16,238 nucleotides of DNA from the NCBI GenBank assembly GCA_046313435.1, contig JBKBYG010000035.1, positions 1 through 16,238 of the forward strand, written 5' to 3'. The DNA is from JBKBYG01 sp046313435 (GTDB taxonomy: Bacteria; Pseudomonadota; Alphaproteobacteria; Rickettsiales; Arcanibacteraceae). Positions 1 through 8,144 of the stretch are shown here, one piece after another. The first letter of the stretch is position 1. Every line of letters starts with the position of its first letter. The translations under genes and the position numbers were made by a program. The notes below the pieces were generated by a model that worked only from the letters and a program-made list of their open reading frames with translations, made no database searches and was not told the origin of the DNA.

Positions 1-77
1 ATACAATTGATATAATTACTCTAGAAAAAATTTATCTAAAACTATTAGAAAACTTAAAGATCAAACAAAATCTTTAA
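1..77 (+). CDS. Possible 3' end of an upstream gene (partial)
   Basis: The frame beginning at base 3 stays open for 24 codons and ends with TAA at 75-77. The peptide is rich in Leu, Ile, Lys and Glu and looks like an amphipathic C-terminal helix (it includes LEKIYLKLLENLKIKQ). No family can be recognised from so short a piece. An open run of this length can occur by chance even in AT-rich DNA, so this is a weak call. The sequence before the window would decide it. Confidence 0.35.
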   Translation, partial: TIDIITLEKIYLKLLENLKIKQNL

Positions 78-99
78 TTAAATAATTACATTAAAGAGA

Positions 100-120
100 T
101 TAATTATTAATTATTAATTA
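100..120. repeat. Three tandem TTAATTA heptamers
   Basis: Three perfect head-to-tail copies of TTAATTA sit 14 bp upstream of the TTGACA element that precedes the large LRR gene. The position suits an A+T-rich UP element or a binding site for a regulator. Simple AT-rich sequence is common in this genome, so function is inferred only from position and perfection. Confidence 0.55.
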
Positions 121-134
121 TATTTAAATATTTA

Positions 135-166
135 TTGACAAAACCTTTTAGATAATTAACTATATT
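135..166 (+). promoter_or_regulatory. Putative sigma-70 promoter of the large LRR gene
   Basis: A perfect TTGACA (135-140) is followed by TATATT (161-166). The 20-bp spacing is longer than the usual 16-18, so the true -10 may be a poorer hexamer just upstream. Initiation near 173 would give a leader of about 24 nt before the ATG at 197. Confidence 0.4.
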
Positions 167-196
167 TTATTTAAAGTATAAATATAGGCAGTTAAA

Positions 197-2083
197 ATGA
201 GTAATCCATATATAGCAAAATTTGTGAATTCAGTAATGGTTCATTTTAATTCGGCATTGTACGATCTTACTCTTGATCAGTTAAGAGAAGTTTTTTTTGA
301 GGTCGAAGTTACAAAACCTTTGTCTATTTGTATCGATATAAAACCTTACAGACTTATAAAAAATGCACCTTCATTTATTTCCCATGTATTTGAAGGGAAC
401 TTGAATGAATACGAATCATTCCTTAAAACAAGCGAAACAAAGAATAAAATTGAATATATTTATAATAGTATCAATAATTCTATTATCAAAGCGCGTAAAG
501 TTACAAAAATAGAAATTATAGAAATTGATGACTTTGCAATTAAGGGTCTTATCAAAGCTTTAGAACAGAATAAATATTTTACAAAATTAAAAATTGATGG
601 TTCAAATATTAGTTTTGAATCTTATAAGAATTTATATAACTTTACATATTCAAAAAACGGGCAATTAAAAGAAATTAGTTTAAAGCTTTTAAGTAATATA
701 AATGATGACAGAGAGATTCAGAAGAATATTATAAATATCATTCATTCTAATGCTAGTTTAGAGAATCTATCCTTAATTTTTAAGTCACCTCCTGAATTAA
801 AATTTGCTAAAAAAATAGCACGAGCAATAACACAAAACAACTCTATAAAGCATTATACACTTAATAATTTTTTTGACACAATAACTATAGATAATAATAA
901 AATTTTAAAGATTTTAAATTCTTCCATTTACAAAGGCGAAATTAGTGAAATTAGCATTTGTGAAGATCTAAATGAAAAAAATGAAAAACAGCTACAATAT
1001 TTATCTAATATAATTAAACATACTAAAAGAATAGAATTAAGTCCTGATTCTGATGATAATGTTACAGAAGCAGTTCTTCATGCTATTGGCGAAAGTAAAA
1101 CTATAGTTGAATTAATTCGACCAAAGGATCATGATATTAGTGATGTTACATTGTTTGCTGAAGCTTTTGAACGCAATGATTCAATTAAAATACTTAAACT
1201 TAAGGGTTTTGCGTACGTTGAAGAAGGCGTTGAAGAATTAGTTGAGACTATTAAGGATAATACAAATCTTTTTTTTGATATATTAGATTTAAGTGAATTA
1301 GGAACAGAGGGAGAAAACTTCAGCACTACAAGCCCTAAAATCCTTGAATTGATAAATAAATCATCAAATGTAAAATTAAATGGTTTAAGTTACGATAGCT
1401 CAGAAGTGGATATAATTATTGAACAAATACTTATTTCTCCAAAACTTTTAACTTTAAATTTATTTAATAGTTCATTAACCAATGAAGATGATTTAAAGAT
1501 TGCTAAAGCCATTGAAGAAAACTGTACCCTTATAGAGATAAATACTTCATCAGAAGATGATCCCTGTAAAGAAACTGATGAGTCTTTAATTAGAATTACT
1601 CAAAGAAATAAAAAAAACTTATATGCAATTTTGAATACACTTATAGAAATTGTTAGCGAAAGTAAGCCACTAAGCTCATTCCCTCTGAAAATGGTTCAAG
1701 CTTTAGAAAAACGATATGAAGCAATTAAGTATTTATTTGAAAAAGAATTAGAAAATAACCCTATTTTAAAAGCAGCAGTTGATAGTTTATATATTGATAC
1801 CAATGATCCTGTATATAGTTTTGAAAGATTATTTACTGATATACGTAGAGAAGTTGAAAATTGTTGGATAAGAAAATCTAGAATTTATAACAAAGATGAA
1901 CGTATTGAAGGTAATCTTCTATTAGGTTTGTCTAAAGAATTACAATATAAAATAGGGAAAATGGTTAATAATGAAATAGATTTAACTAATAAAACAAATG
2001 AAACTAATAATAATTCAGGCTGGGCTGATAAAATTATAACTTATGCAAAAGATGATAAAAAACGCTCTTGGGATAGAATGTAA
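197..2083 (+). CDS. Large leucine-rich-repeat protein with a family-specific C-terminal domain
   Basis: This 628-residue protein has no signal peptide or membrane segment. Residues from about 100 to 460 contain irregular ribonuclease-inhibitor-like LRR units of roughly 28-30 residues, seen as recurrent N-x-S-I/L-x-x-L-x-L stretches such as NDSIKILKL, NASLENLSL and NNSIKHYTL. Residues about 466-600 form a non-repeat domain, with core LEKRY at 503-507 followed by IKYLF, that recurs in the LRR loci at 3618-4472 and 6674-8816. Residues 337-366 (GFAYVEEGVEEL...) also match the third locus closely, so the two are paralogs. The tail has a Trp-containing segment (SGWADKI) like RTWQEVV in that paralog. 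The start is ATG with only a weak AGG upstream. LRR proteins of this kind usually mediate protein-protein contacts, and in intracellular bacteria they are often secreted effectors. That role is inferred here. The gene converges on recO with a 14-bp gap. Confidence 0.85.
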   Translation: MSNPYIAKFVNSVMVHFNSALYDLTLDQLREVFFEVEVTKPLSICIDIKPYRLIKNAPSFISHVFEGNLNEYESFLKTSETKNKIEYIYNSINNSIIKARKVTKIEIIEIDDFAIKGLIKALEQNKYFTKLKIDGSNISFESYKNLYNFTYSKNGQLKEISLKLLSNINDDREIQKNIINIIHSNASLENLSLIFKSPPELKFAKKIARAITQNNSIKHYTLNNFFDTITIDNNKILKILNSSIYKGEISEISICEDLNEKNEKQLQYLSNIIKHTKRIELSPDSDDNVTEAVLHAIGESKTIVELIRPKDHDISDVTLFAEAFERNDSIKILKLKGFAYVEEGVEELVETIKDNTNLFFDILDLSELGTEGENFSTTSPKILELINKSSNVKLNGLSYDSSEVDIIIEQILISPKLLTLNLFNSSLTNEDDLKIAKAIEENCTLIEINTSSEDDPCKETDESLIRITQRNKKNLYAILNTLIEIVSESKPLSSFPLKMVQALEKRYEAIKYLFEKELENNPILKAAVDSLYIDTNDPVYSFERLFTDIRREVENCWIRKSRIYNKDERIEGNLLLGLSKELQYKIGKMVNNEIDLTNKTNETNNNSGWADKIITYAKDDKKRSWDRM

Positions 2084-2097
2084 GTTAATTTTATTGC

Positions 2098-2844
2098 TTA
2101 TGAAACTAATTCTTCATTATATTTATTTGCCAGGATTTCTATAAAACGGTTTCTGATTACTGGCAAATTTTTACCTTTAGGGAAAAAACAGAATTTTTTT
2201 AGGAAGTGACCAGTTATTTTTAAGGCATAAATTATGTCATGTGGAGAAGGGTTAATATTATTATCTATAAAAAATTCGGGCAACTTGAATAATTTATCTC
2301 TATAAGGAAATCCAGCATCACTTGATACTGCTTTACCTGATTTTGGAGATATATAAGTCAAGTCATGAATTTGTTCTGTAGCTGCACATTCTGATAAATC
2401 TAAACCATATCCCAAAGCTGATAAAAGATCTAATTCAAAGAAAATATATTCTTTTTGCCATAAATAATTATCTTCTTTAAGTAATAACAAAAATTTTTCT
2501 AAATTATAAAATATATCTTTCTCTTGAAGTCTTTCACTAAGAGCAATATTAATAATATTACAAATAGAATTAAGTGCAGCAAGCGAAAGTTGATTAAACA
2601 TCAGGAATGAAGAGACCGGATCAATAATTTCAGATGAAAAATTTCCTAAATGTTCACTAAGTCTTGCTTTCCAAGTGGTTTCAACTATATTTCCAAGTTG
2701 ATATAATGCCCTTTTGTTTGCTGAATCAATACCATTTATAATTCCAGCGTGGAGACCATGATGTTCAGTTAACATAGTAATTATAGCTGAATTTTCACCA
2801 TATTTTTTTATTGATACAATTATTGCTTTATCGGTCCATTGCAT
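2098..2844 (-). CDS. recO: DNA repair protein RecO
   Basis: RecO binds single-stranded DNA and SSB and, with RecR, loads RecA at gaps in the RecFOR recombination pathway. The 248-residue length is typical. The N-terminal ~80 residues fit the OB fold, starting with the usual MQWTDKAIIVSIKKYGENSA and a conserved TEHHGLHAGIINGI. A helical middle follows, then FELDLLSALGYGLDLSEC (136-153) and YISPKSGKAVS (164-174), which are characteristic of alphaproteobacterial RecO. The single Cys at 153 means the four-Cys zinc site of some RecO proteins is absent. The gene ends 14 bp from the convergent LRR gene and starts only 17 bp from the divergent cysQ, so any promoters must lie inside the neighbouring coding sequences. 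No terminator is visible. Identification is confident. Confidence 0.93.
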   Translation of the reverse strand: MQWTDKAIIVSIKKYGENSAIITMLTEHHGLHAGIINGIDSANKRALYQLGNIVETTWKARLSEHLGNFSSEIIDPVSSFLMFNQLSLAALNSICNIINIALSERLQEKDIFYNLEKFLLLLKEDNYLWQKEYIFFELDLLSALGYGLDLSECAATEQIHDLTYISPKSGKAVSSDAGFPYRDKLFKLPEFFIDNNINPSPHDIIYALKITGHFLKKFCFFPKGKNLPVIRNRFIEILANKYNEELVS

Positions 2845-2861
2845 AAAAATAAGTTATAGAT

Positions 2862-3617
2862 ATGTTTAATATTAATATAGAGGAAATTATAAATATTGCA
2901 ATTGAAGCAGGCGAAAAACTGTTGCAATATTATAAATTACCGATTCAAGTAGAGTTTAAATCAGATAATTCACCTGTTACAATAGCAGATATGGAAGCGC
3001 ATTATATAATCTTTAATGCTCTTGCAAAGTTAACTCCAAATATAAAAATCGTATCAGAAGAAAATGATGAGGTTGAAAATAGTAAGATAAGGAATGATGA
3101 AACATTCTGGATTATTGATCCACTCGACGGTACAAGAAGTTTTATTAGTCATGCTGGATATTTTACAGTAAATATTGCATTAATTAAATATAACAAACCT
3201 ATACTGGGTGTAATATATGCCCCTTTAACTCAAGAATTATATTATTGTAATGGTAGGAATTCATTTAAAAGAACTATAAAGGAGGATATAATTCTTTCAG
3301 TTTCTTCATATGCAAATGATTTCAAAATAATTTCTGGTTCTGCTAAAACTAAGCCACAAATACTTAATAAGTTTAAAAAATATCGTATTCAATCAATACG
3401 ATATTTACCCAGTTCAATAAAATTTTGCTATATTGCTGATGGTAGTGCAGATATTTATCCACGCTTTGACAATATTATGGAATGGGATACCGCTGCAGGA
3501 CAAGCAATTGTAGAACAAGCAGGGGGAAGGGTCCTTACAGAGAACATGACTCGTTTGGAATATGGAAAACTAAATTTCCTTAATCCAAGATTTACTGTAA
3601 CGAATGGTATGATTTAA
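2862..3617 (+). CDS. cysQ: 3'(2'),5'-bisphosphate nucleotidase CysQ
   Basis: CysQ is a member of the inositol-monophosphatase fold family that hydrolyses 3'-phosphoadenosine 5'-phosphate to AMP in the cytoplasm. In bacteria without sulfate assimilation the substrate would mainly come from phosphopantetheinylation of acyl carrier protein. The 251 residues show the family metal-site motifs in order: VTIAD (39-43), VSEEND (64-69), DPLDGTRSFI (86-95) and EWDTAAGQAIVEQAGG (207-222). Ligands E66, D86, D89 and D209 are all present, so it should be active. The DPLDGT-x-x-F-I form favours CysQ over SuhB-type inositol monophosphatase, though substrate cannot be proven from sequence. Its TAA is followed directly by the ATG of an LRR gene, which suggests co-transcription and translational coupling. 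The 5' end is 17 bp from the divergent recO start. Confidence 0.83.
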   Translation: MFNINIEEIINIAIEAGEKLLQYYKLPIQVEFKSDNSPVTIADMEAHYIIFNALAKLTPNIKIVSEENDEVENSKIRNDETFWIIDPLDGTRSFISHAGYFTVNIALIKYNKPILGVIYAPLTQELYYCNGRNSFKRTIKEDIILSVSSYANDFKIISGSAKTKPQILNKFKKYRIQSIRYLPSSIKFCYIADGSADIYPRFDNIMEWDTAAGQAIVEQAGGRVLTENMTRLEYGKLNFLNPRFTVTNGMI

Positions 3618-4472
3618 ATGAAGAAAAAAAATAAAATATCTTCTAATGAATTAGAATTCCTGTTTCAAAATATTGACAAACTTAACAACTTAACTTTAGA
3701 CAATTATCATATTACTAAAAATGTTGCTTTACAGATTGCTAATAGTTTAAAGGATAATAATTCAATAAAATCAATCAATATTGTTAATTGTTATCTTAAA
3801 GATATAACAGCTTTTATAGAAGTACTTACCATAAAAAGTAAGATTATAAGTATAAGCTTTGAAAACACAACTGGTATAAGTCAAGGTTGGTATAGATTTA
3901 GAGAAATTTTAGAAACAAGACACTATATAGAAGAATTGAATATCAGTAACTGCAATATAAAATCACGAAGATTAGAGCAGATTATAAGATCTATTAAACT
4001 CAATCATTCAATGGTTAAATTAAATATAAGTGGAAATAAAGTTAAAGATAATATCTATCCCTTACTTTTACAGAGTTTATTATATAATGAGACCCTTATG
4101 GTACTCAATTTAAAAAAAATTCCAATAAATGAAAAATTTGAGCATGATTTAATTAATGTATTAGAGACTAATAAGATCCTTGCTGAAATATATTTTGATA
4201 ATTCTCATATATTATCAGAGACTCTTAAGAATAAGCTTTTTTCAAGTAAGCAAATGCTACAAACATTATTGCAAATGCTATTGAATACTTATAGGAATCA
4301 CAATAATAACACTGTAAATATGCAATCTTTAGTCAATATTGAAAAACGTAAACAAGCCTTGAAATTTTTATTTAAACAAGCAGTAACTAATTATTATGGA
4401 GATAAAGTTTATAAAAAGAGTGCATTTAATGAAACGCTAAAAAAACTATATGAAAAACTATATATATTATAA
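3618..4472 (+). CDS. LRR protein, probably truncated at the C terminus
   Basis: The 284-residue product has ribonuclease-inhibitor-type repeats from about residue 25 to 205, clearest in IEELNISNCNIK (104-115), MVKLNISGNKVKD (132-144) and LMVLNLKKIPIN (160-171). No signal peptide or membrane segment is seen. Residues 241-252 (IEKRKQALKFLF) match LEKRYEAIKYLF and LEERYSSLQYLF of the other two LRR loci, marking the shared C-terminal domain. The domain stops early at TAA 4470-4472. The same frame then stays open for 32 codons whose sequence resembles the missing end of that domain. No Shine-Dalgarno is visible. The ATG directly follows the cysQ stop, so translation probably depends on re-initiation. 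The product may still fold as an LRR solenoid. Whether it is a functional short form or a decaying gene is unresolved. Confidence 0.75.
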   Translation: MKKKNKISSNELEFLFQNIDKLNNLTLDNYHITKNVALQIANSLKDNNSIKSINIVNCYLKDITAFIEVLTIKSKIISISFENTTGISQGWYRFREILETRHYIEELNISNCNIKSRRLEQIIRSIKLNHSMVKLNISGNKVKDNIYPLLLQSLLYNETLMVLNLKKIPINEKFEHDLINVLETNKILAEIYFDNSHILSETLKNKLFSSKQMLQTLLQMLLNTYRNHNNNTVNMQSLVNIEKRKQALKFLFKQAVTNYYGDKVYKKSAFNETLKKLYEKLYIL

Positions 4473-4571
4473 AACGGAAACAAGTTAGGAATTAATATTT
4501 GTCAAATAGTTCTAAGAAATGATTTGAGCGAGATAGGAATTAGGAATATCAATATTATATGTAATAAATAA
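4473..4571 (+). pseudogene. Likely remnant of the C-terminal domain of the preceding LRR gene
   Basis: In frame with the gene ending at 4472, 32 further sense codons run to TAA 4569-4571. NGNKLGI just after the stop aligns with WNEKAGI of the 6674-8816 locus (residues 340-346 of its last fragment). The end (NDLSEIG...INIICNK) aligns with QELKSKIGFFINGKIVQK there and with KELQYKIG in the 197-2083 protein. The match is short and needs a one-residue gap, so confidence is moderate. Confidence 0.45.
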
Positions 4572-4978
4572 TTGATATGGAAGTAAAACCTTATATCAAA
4601 TAATATAACTAATTTATGAAAATTCACCTTTCATTTTCCATAATATATATTATACGACAGTTATGTGTTTGCATCCTTTATTAAAATTAGCTAGAAAATA
4701 AAAATTTTAAAATGAAAGCTTTTACGAATTAAACTATTTCCCCTATTATTACTATAAATATATAAATTTAAACTTTATTATTAAATTGATGATTTTTAGA
4801 TGATATCTTTAAAATATATTTCCTAAATTATCTATTAGATAATAAAATTCACTTTTATTCTTTAACTATAACCTGCTTAGAATTTTTTACATCAAATTAT
4901 TATATTTCAAGAGTTGAATCTGAGGAAGATAATATATCCCTATCTGATAGATTATTTTATTTTTTCGGAGGTTTTATT
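4572..4978. other. Non-coding AT-rich gap with small palindromes
   Basis: No convincing coding frame is seen on either strand. Two perfect palindromes stand out: ATAATATATATTAT at 4640-4653, and ATTATCT/AGATAAT with a 3-nt loop at 4827-4843. Both are pure or nearly pure A+T and neither is followed by a T-run that would make a terminator. They could be operators or chance. The only strong signal is the ribosome-binding site at the right-hand end. Confidence 0.5.
4967..4971 (+). promoter_or_regulatory. Strong Shine-Dalgarno GGAGG
   Basis: GGAGG lies 7 nt before the ATG at 4979. It is the best ribosome-binding site in the window and fixes the start of the orphan gene that follows. Most genes here have weak sites or none. 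Confidence 0.8.
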
Positions 4979-5557
4979 ATGACTTCTGGTTTATATATTT
5001 TAAGACAAACTATTAATCAATATTTGAGCTATTCTTTAGAAAATGCTATAAAAGAACAGTTAATAAAAGATTGGTTAAGTAATAAAACATTTATTGGAAT
5101 TGAACATTTTAAACCTATCATAGATTCTAAAAACAATAAAATGAATGAGCATCCCTCCTTCGATAAAATAGCTGATCAATATGTTAGCAAATTTTCGCAA
5201 GCTTATATTTCTACGACTTTGGGTTCAATTGGTAATTTTTTTTCTTTCATCTCAAGTCTTTATCATGTGAAAAATATATCTCATAGTATTAACACCTCAA
5301 TTTTTGTTTCAATTTATGCATTTATAACTGGAGCAATAGGATTTAAATTAAGCCAATCAAAAGCCACTATAAATAAACAAAATATGTTAATTGATCAAGA
5401 TTGTTTAACTAATCTTGTTCACATAGAGCATAATAAAGATTCGATATCTTCAATTGGTTACGAACCATATGAATTTAATAAAATCAAAAAACAATTAAAT
5501 ACCAAAAAAAAATCTTTTAACAAAATTTTCAAAAGCGAACTAACTACTATTTTTTAG
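4979..5557 (+). CDS. Unknown protein with two predicted membrane segments
   Basis: I do not recognise a family for this 192-residue protein. It has a charged, probably helical N-terminal part (1-72) and then two hydrophobic stretches forming a likely hairpin: about 76-96 (AYISTTLGSIGNFFSFISSL) and about 104-124 (INTSIFVSIYAFITGAIGFK), each containing GxxG or GA-G spacing. A hydrophilic tail is Lys-rich near its end (KIKKQLNTKKKSFNKIFK). There is no cleavable signal peptide. The perfect GGAGG upstream and codon use matching neighbours argue that it is a real, translated gene. The setting between LRR genes and a phosphatase-fold gene suggests an accessory protein, perhaps one inserted in a membrane, but no function can be assigned. 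It converges on the next gene with 109 bp between. Confidence 0.7.
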   Translation: MTSGLYILRQTINQYLSYSLENAIKEQLIKDWLSNKTFIGIEHFKPIIDSKNNKMNEHPSFDKIADQYVSKFSQAYISTTLGSIGNFFSFISSLYHVKNISHSINTSIFVSIYAFITGAIGFKLSQSKATINKQNMLIDQDCLTNLVHIEHNKDSISSIGYEPYEFNKIKKQLNTKKKSFNKIFKSELTTIF

Positions 5558-5666
5558 AAATACCATTATAGTTCTTTTCATTGAGCTTGTGTAAATAAAG
5601 AATTAGAATCAATTAAATTTTTTCTAGGGTTATGAAGGGCTTAAAAGTCTTATAATTTATGATAAA

Positions 5667-6569
5667 TTACGGATTGATTCTAGACGCTGCTTCAACATTA
5701 ATTAAGCGTAAATTACCTTTATTTGGAGTATTCAAGATATGGATTTTTGGAAAGTTTGAGCTTACAGCTAGCATTGCCCCTTCACTATAAATTTTGTAAG
5801 AATCACTTGATATATTTTCAGAAACTGCAAAACCATCATAGTTTTTATATTTTCCATCTCGTTGATCTTTAAAATCAAAGCATTTTTCTTTAATATTATA
5901 AGCAACACTTGTTGAAAGCTCTGATTGTCCAACAATTAAATCAGAATAGTAAGTATTATTTGCATTATGGTCCCCTATTCTAATTTTAAGTTCATTATTA
6001 TCAATTTTCATTAAATTCATAACTTGATCAGCATATTCTTTTTGCTTAGTTTGGTCTGGCTTATATAATGCATGAATGTTAATAAACTCAATATCTTGAT
6101 GTGCTAATTTAAATTTAAGGGATTGTGCATGTCCGTCTAAAATTAAGGATGAGTTTAAACATTCTCCTAAAATTTGTTTATTATAAATAAACATTAATGC
6201 TTGTTCATCAGTGTCAGCTGTATCATTAATTACATATCCTAAATTATCTTTACCGCTGAGCTCTTTTATTTGCGTAAAAAATTTATCTGCAATAGGCTTT
6301 CTAGGAGCTTCTTGTAAAGCAATTACAGAAGCGCCTTTCTTTATATCTAAAGCGTACTCTGCAGCAAGTAGATTTAAGCGCGCCTGGTACTGATCATCAT
6401 TTTCTTCTATATTCCATGCATTATCTGGCCATTCTCCGTGAGTGCATTTATTCAACACGTTATGGGTAACAATTATAAGTTCTGTTGAACCAATATTAAA
6501 TTCCCCGATCTGCTTTAAATGATCAGATAAAGGATTAAAATTAAAATTTTCATGAAGCTCAAGTTCCAT
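5667..6569 (-). CDS. Endonuclease/exonuclease/phosphatase-fold protein with altered active site
   Basis: The 300 residues follow the order of the EEP (DNase I-like) superfamily, which includes nucleases, inositol-polyphosphate phosphatases and sphingomyelinases. Visible motifs are THNVLN (35-40, family Asn), SVIALQEAP (81-89, metal-binding Glu E87), FINIHALY (162-169, catalytic His position), GDHNANN (199-205, in place of GDFN) and YDGFAVS (244-250, in place of the family's IDHIL-type strand). Where the family ends with S-D-H-F/x-P, this protein has SSNFP (270-274), so the Asp-His pair that completes catalysis seems replaced by Ser-Asn. It may be inactive, use another His, or bind a ligand only. 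There is no signal peptide. AAGGA precedes the ATG by 9 nt, supporting the start. Substrate is unknown. Secretion to a host is possible but unsupported by any visible signal. Confidence 0.7.
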   Translation of the reverse strand: MELELHENFNFNPLSDHLKQIGEFNIGSTELIIVTHNVLNKCTHGEWPDNAWNIEENDDQYQARLNLLAAEYALDIKKGASVIALQEAPRKPIADKFFTQIKELSGKDNLGYVINDTADTDEQALMFIYNKQILGECLNSSLILDGHAQSLKFKLAHQDIEFINIHALYKPDQTKQKEYADQVMNLMKIDNNELKIRIGDHNANNTYYSDLIVGQSELSTSVAYNIKEKCFDFKDQRDGKYKNYDGFAVSENISSDSYKIYSEGAMLAVSSNFPKIHILNTPNKGNLRLINVEAASRINP

Positions 6570-6673
6570 ACTATATGATCCTTATAAAATAATTATAAAC
6601 TTATTTTTATTTAGTGCATTATAGTTAATATTTGATTAATTATTTTAATTTTCAAATATTTATAGTTATAAAA

Positions 6674-7870
6674 CTAACTGATCTCCATAGATTTTTCGCT
6701 TGTTGCAGTAACTACCTCTTGCCAAGTTCGATCTTTTTGAACGATCTTTCCGTTAATAAAAAAGCCAATTTTAGATTTTAGTTCCTGAGTAAAATCGAGC
6801 AAAAAGTTAGTTCTGGTAGAATTTTGAGTAGTTATCCCGGCTTTCTCATTCCAATTATCACTAACATGTTGTTGTAAATTATTAATTAATCTACTAAAAC
6901 CTTTAGCATTATCATTACTATAATCAGGATATAAAGTTTCAACAACTATCTTTAAATCTTGGTTTTTAAATAACTTTTCATTGAATAAGTATTGAAGTGA
7001 AGAATAACGCTCCTCTAAAGCTGTAAGCATATAATACGGGAATTGAGTCAAATCTCCTTGATGAATCATAAATTTATCCACCAATTTATTTAATATTTTC
7101 TCTATATTTCTTCTGTTAATAAAAGGTTTTTTGAGTATGTCTGTTTCTATTGATTTTGAAGTGTCGATATATATAATACTATTACCTTTTATAGATTTAA
7201 CAAGTGTTTGGCAAAACTCCTCAGAATTAATTAAATCATTATTATTTAGATATAATTTTAAAAGTCTTTTAGCCTTTGGTAAAAACTCTGATATTTTATT
7301 TAAAATTTCTTCATATTGAACATCTCGATTTAAATCTTCTACCTCCGTAAAACACTCATTAAAATATAAATTACGAGCTTTATCATATTTTATAAGATTT
7401 AAAAGCTTAGGAGAATATTCACTATTGAATCCATCTAAATTTAAATTGTCAAATATAAGCTCAGAATTTAATTCTATTGCAGATAAAAATTCATCTATCC
7501 CTTCTTCTACGTTATAAAACCCTTGCAAGTTTAGGTTTTTGATAGATGTATTTTCCGTTAAAGCTAAAGCTAGAGGCGTTAAATCAGTAATTTTTTGATT
7601 ATGAAAAAAATCAATATTTTTAATAGATTTACTTGTTCTAATACCATTACATATTATCTTAAAAGCCTTATCATCAATACCACAATCACTCAGATTCAAA
7701 TCTTCTATATAATTGACAATGTCGGAAAATTTTTCTAACGTTTCTTCACTAAAAATTTTAAAATAATATCCTTTATTTTGGAAATCCAGATTTTTTATTA
7801 ATTTACTGTTTTTTATAGAGCCTATAAGAATATTTATTAGTTCTTCATTATCAAAACCATTTATTGCCAA
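6674..7870 (-). CDS. C-terminal fragment of the broken LRR gene
   Basis: This is the largest open piece (398 residues if a TTG at 7870 is used). That start is probably artificial, because the frame is open upstream to about 7945 and reads ELDNLFALKLADAISIHPSL. It contains LRRs (IEDLNLSDCGIDD at 55-67, SIKNLNLQGFYN at 109-120), the VEEG segment shared with the 197-2083 protein (117-146), and the family C-terminal domain at about 252-378 with FPYYMLTALEERYSSLQYLF at 277-296. It ends with RTWQEVV and a short hydrophilic tail. No Shine-Dalgarno fits the TTG. Expression as a separate protein is possible but unsupported. Confidence 0.5.
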   Translation of the reverse strand: MAINGFDNEELINILIGSIKNSKLIKNLDFQNKGYYFKIFSEETLEKFSDIVNYIEDLNLSDCGIDDKAFKIICNGIRTSKSIKNIDFFHNQKITDLTPLALALTENTSIKNLNLQGFYNVEEGIDEFLSAIELNSELIFDNLNLDGFNSEYSPKLLNLIKYDKARNLYFNECFTEVEDLNRDVQYEEILNKISEFLPKAKRLLKLYLNNNDLINSEEFCQTLVKSIKGNSIIYIDTSKSIETDILKKPFINRRNIEKILNKLVDKFMIHQGDLTQFPYYMLTALEERYSSLQYLFNEKLFKNQDLKIVVETLYPDYSNDNAKGFSRLINNLQQHVSDNWNEKAGITTQNSTRTNFLLDFTQELKSKIGFFINGKIVQKDRTWQEVVTATSEKSMEIS

Positions 7871-8144
7871 AGCCGTTAAAGAAGGATGGATTGAAATGGC
7901 ATCTGCTAATTTTAAAGCAAATAAGTTGTCTAATTCATGTCGGAAAATATTTTTAATTCAACGAATGTGGAATTATTCTCAAGAAATTTAATTAAATTAT
8001 TTTTAAGCTTTTCAGAATTTTCAGTAGCAGAAAAATTTGTTCTTAGTTTTTTAAGAAAGTTTTTCTAGCTAATGTTTCAAGCCATTCTTCAAATTTTGAT
8101 TGGAATCCTTCTTGAAGATAAGTTAAGTCTTCAATAGAATCATT

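Noticed and set aside
1129..1326. Short open frame opposite the first LRR gene
   Set aside because: Low-complexity Ser/Leu product with no ribosome-binding site. It mirrors the repeat coding on the other strand.
4470..4472. TAA read as a sense codon (altered genetic code)
   Set aside because: recO, cysQ, rpoD and dnaG all have normal lengths with standard stops, so the code is standard.
4905..4933. Promoter TTTCAA-17-GATAAT before the 4979 gene
   Set aside because: The -35 matches consensus at only three of six positions. Such pairs are frequent in DNA this AT-rich.
6211..7319. Short plus-strand open frames (6211-6393, 7131-7319)
   Set aside because: They lie opposite the EEP gene and the LRR fragment and have no start signals or recognisable product.
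8043..8055. Programmed frameshift at the six-A run in the broken LRR gene
   Set aside because: An upstream in-frame stop and a second shift also interrupt the gene, so a recoding site would not rescue it. Decay is simpler.
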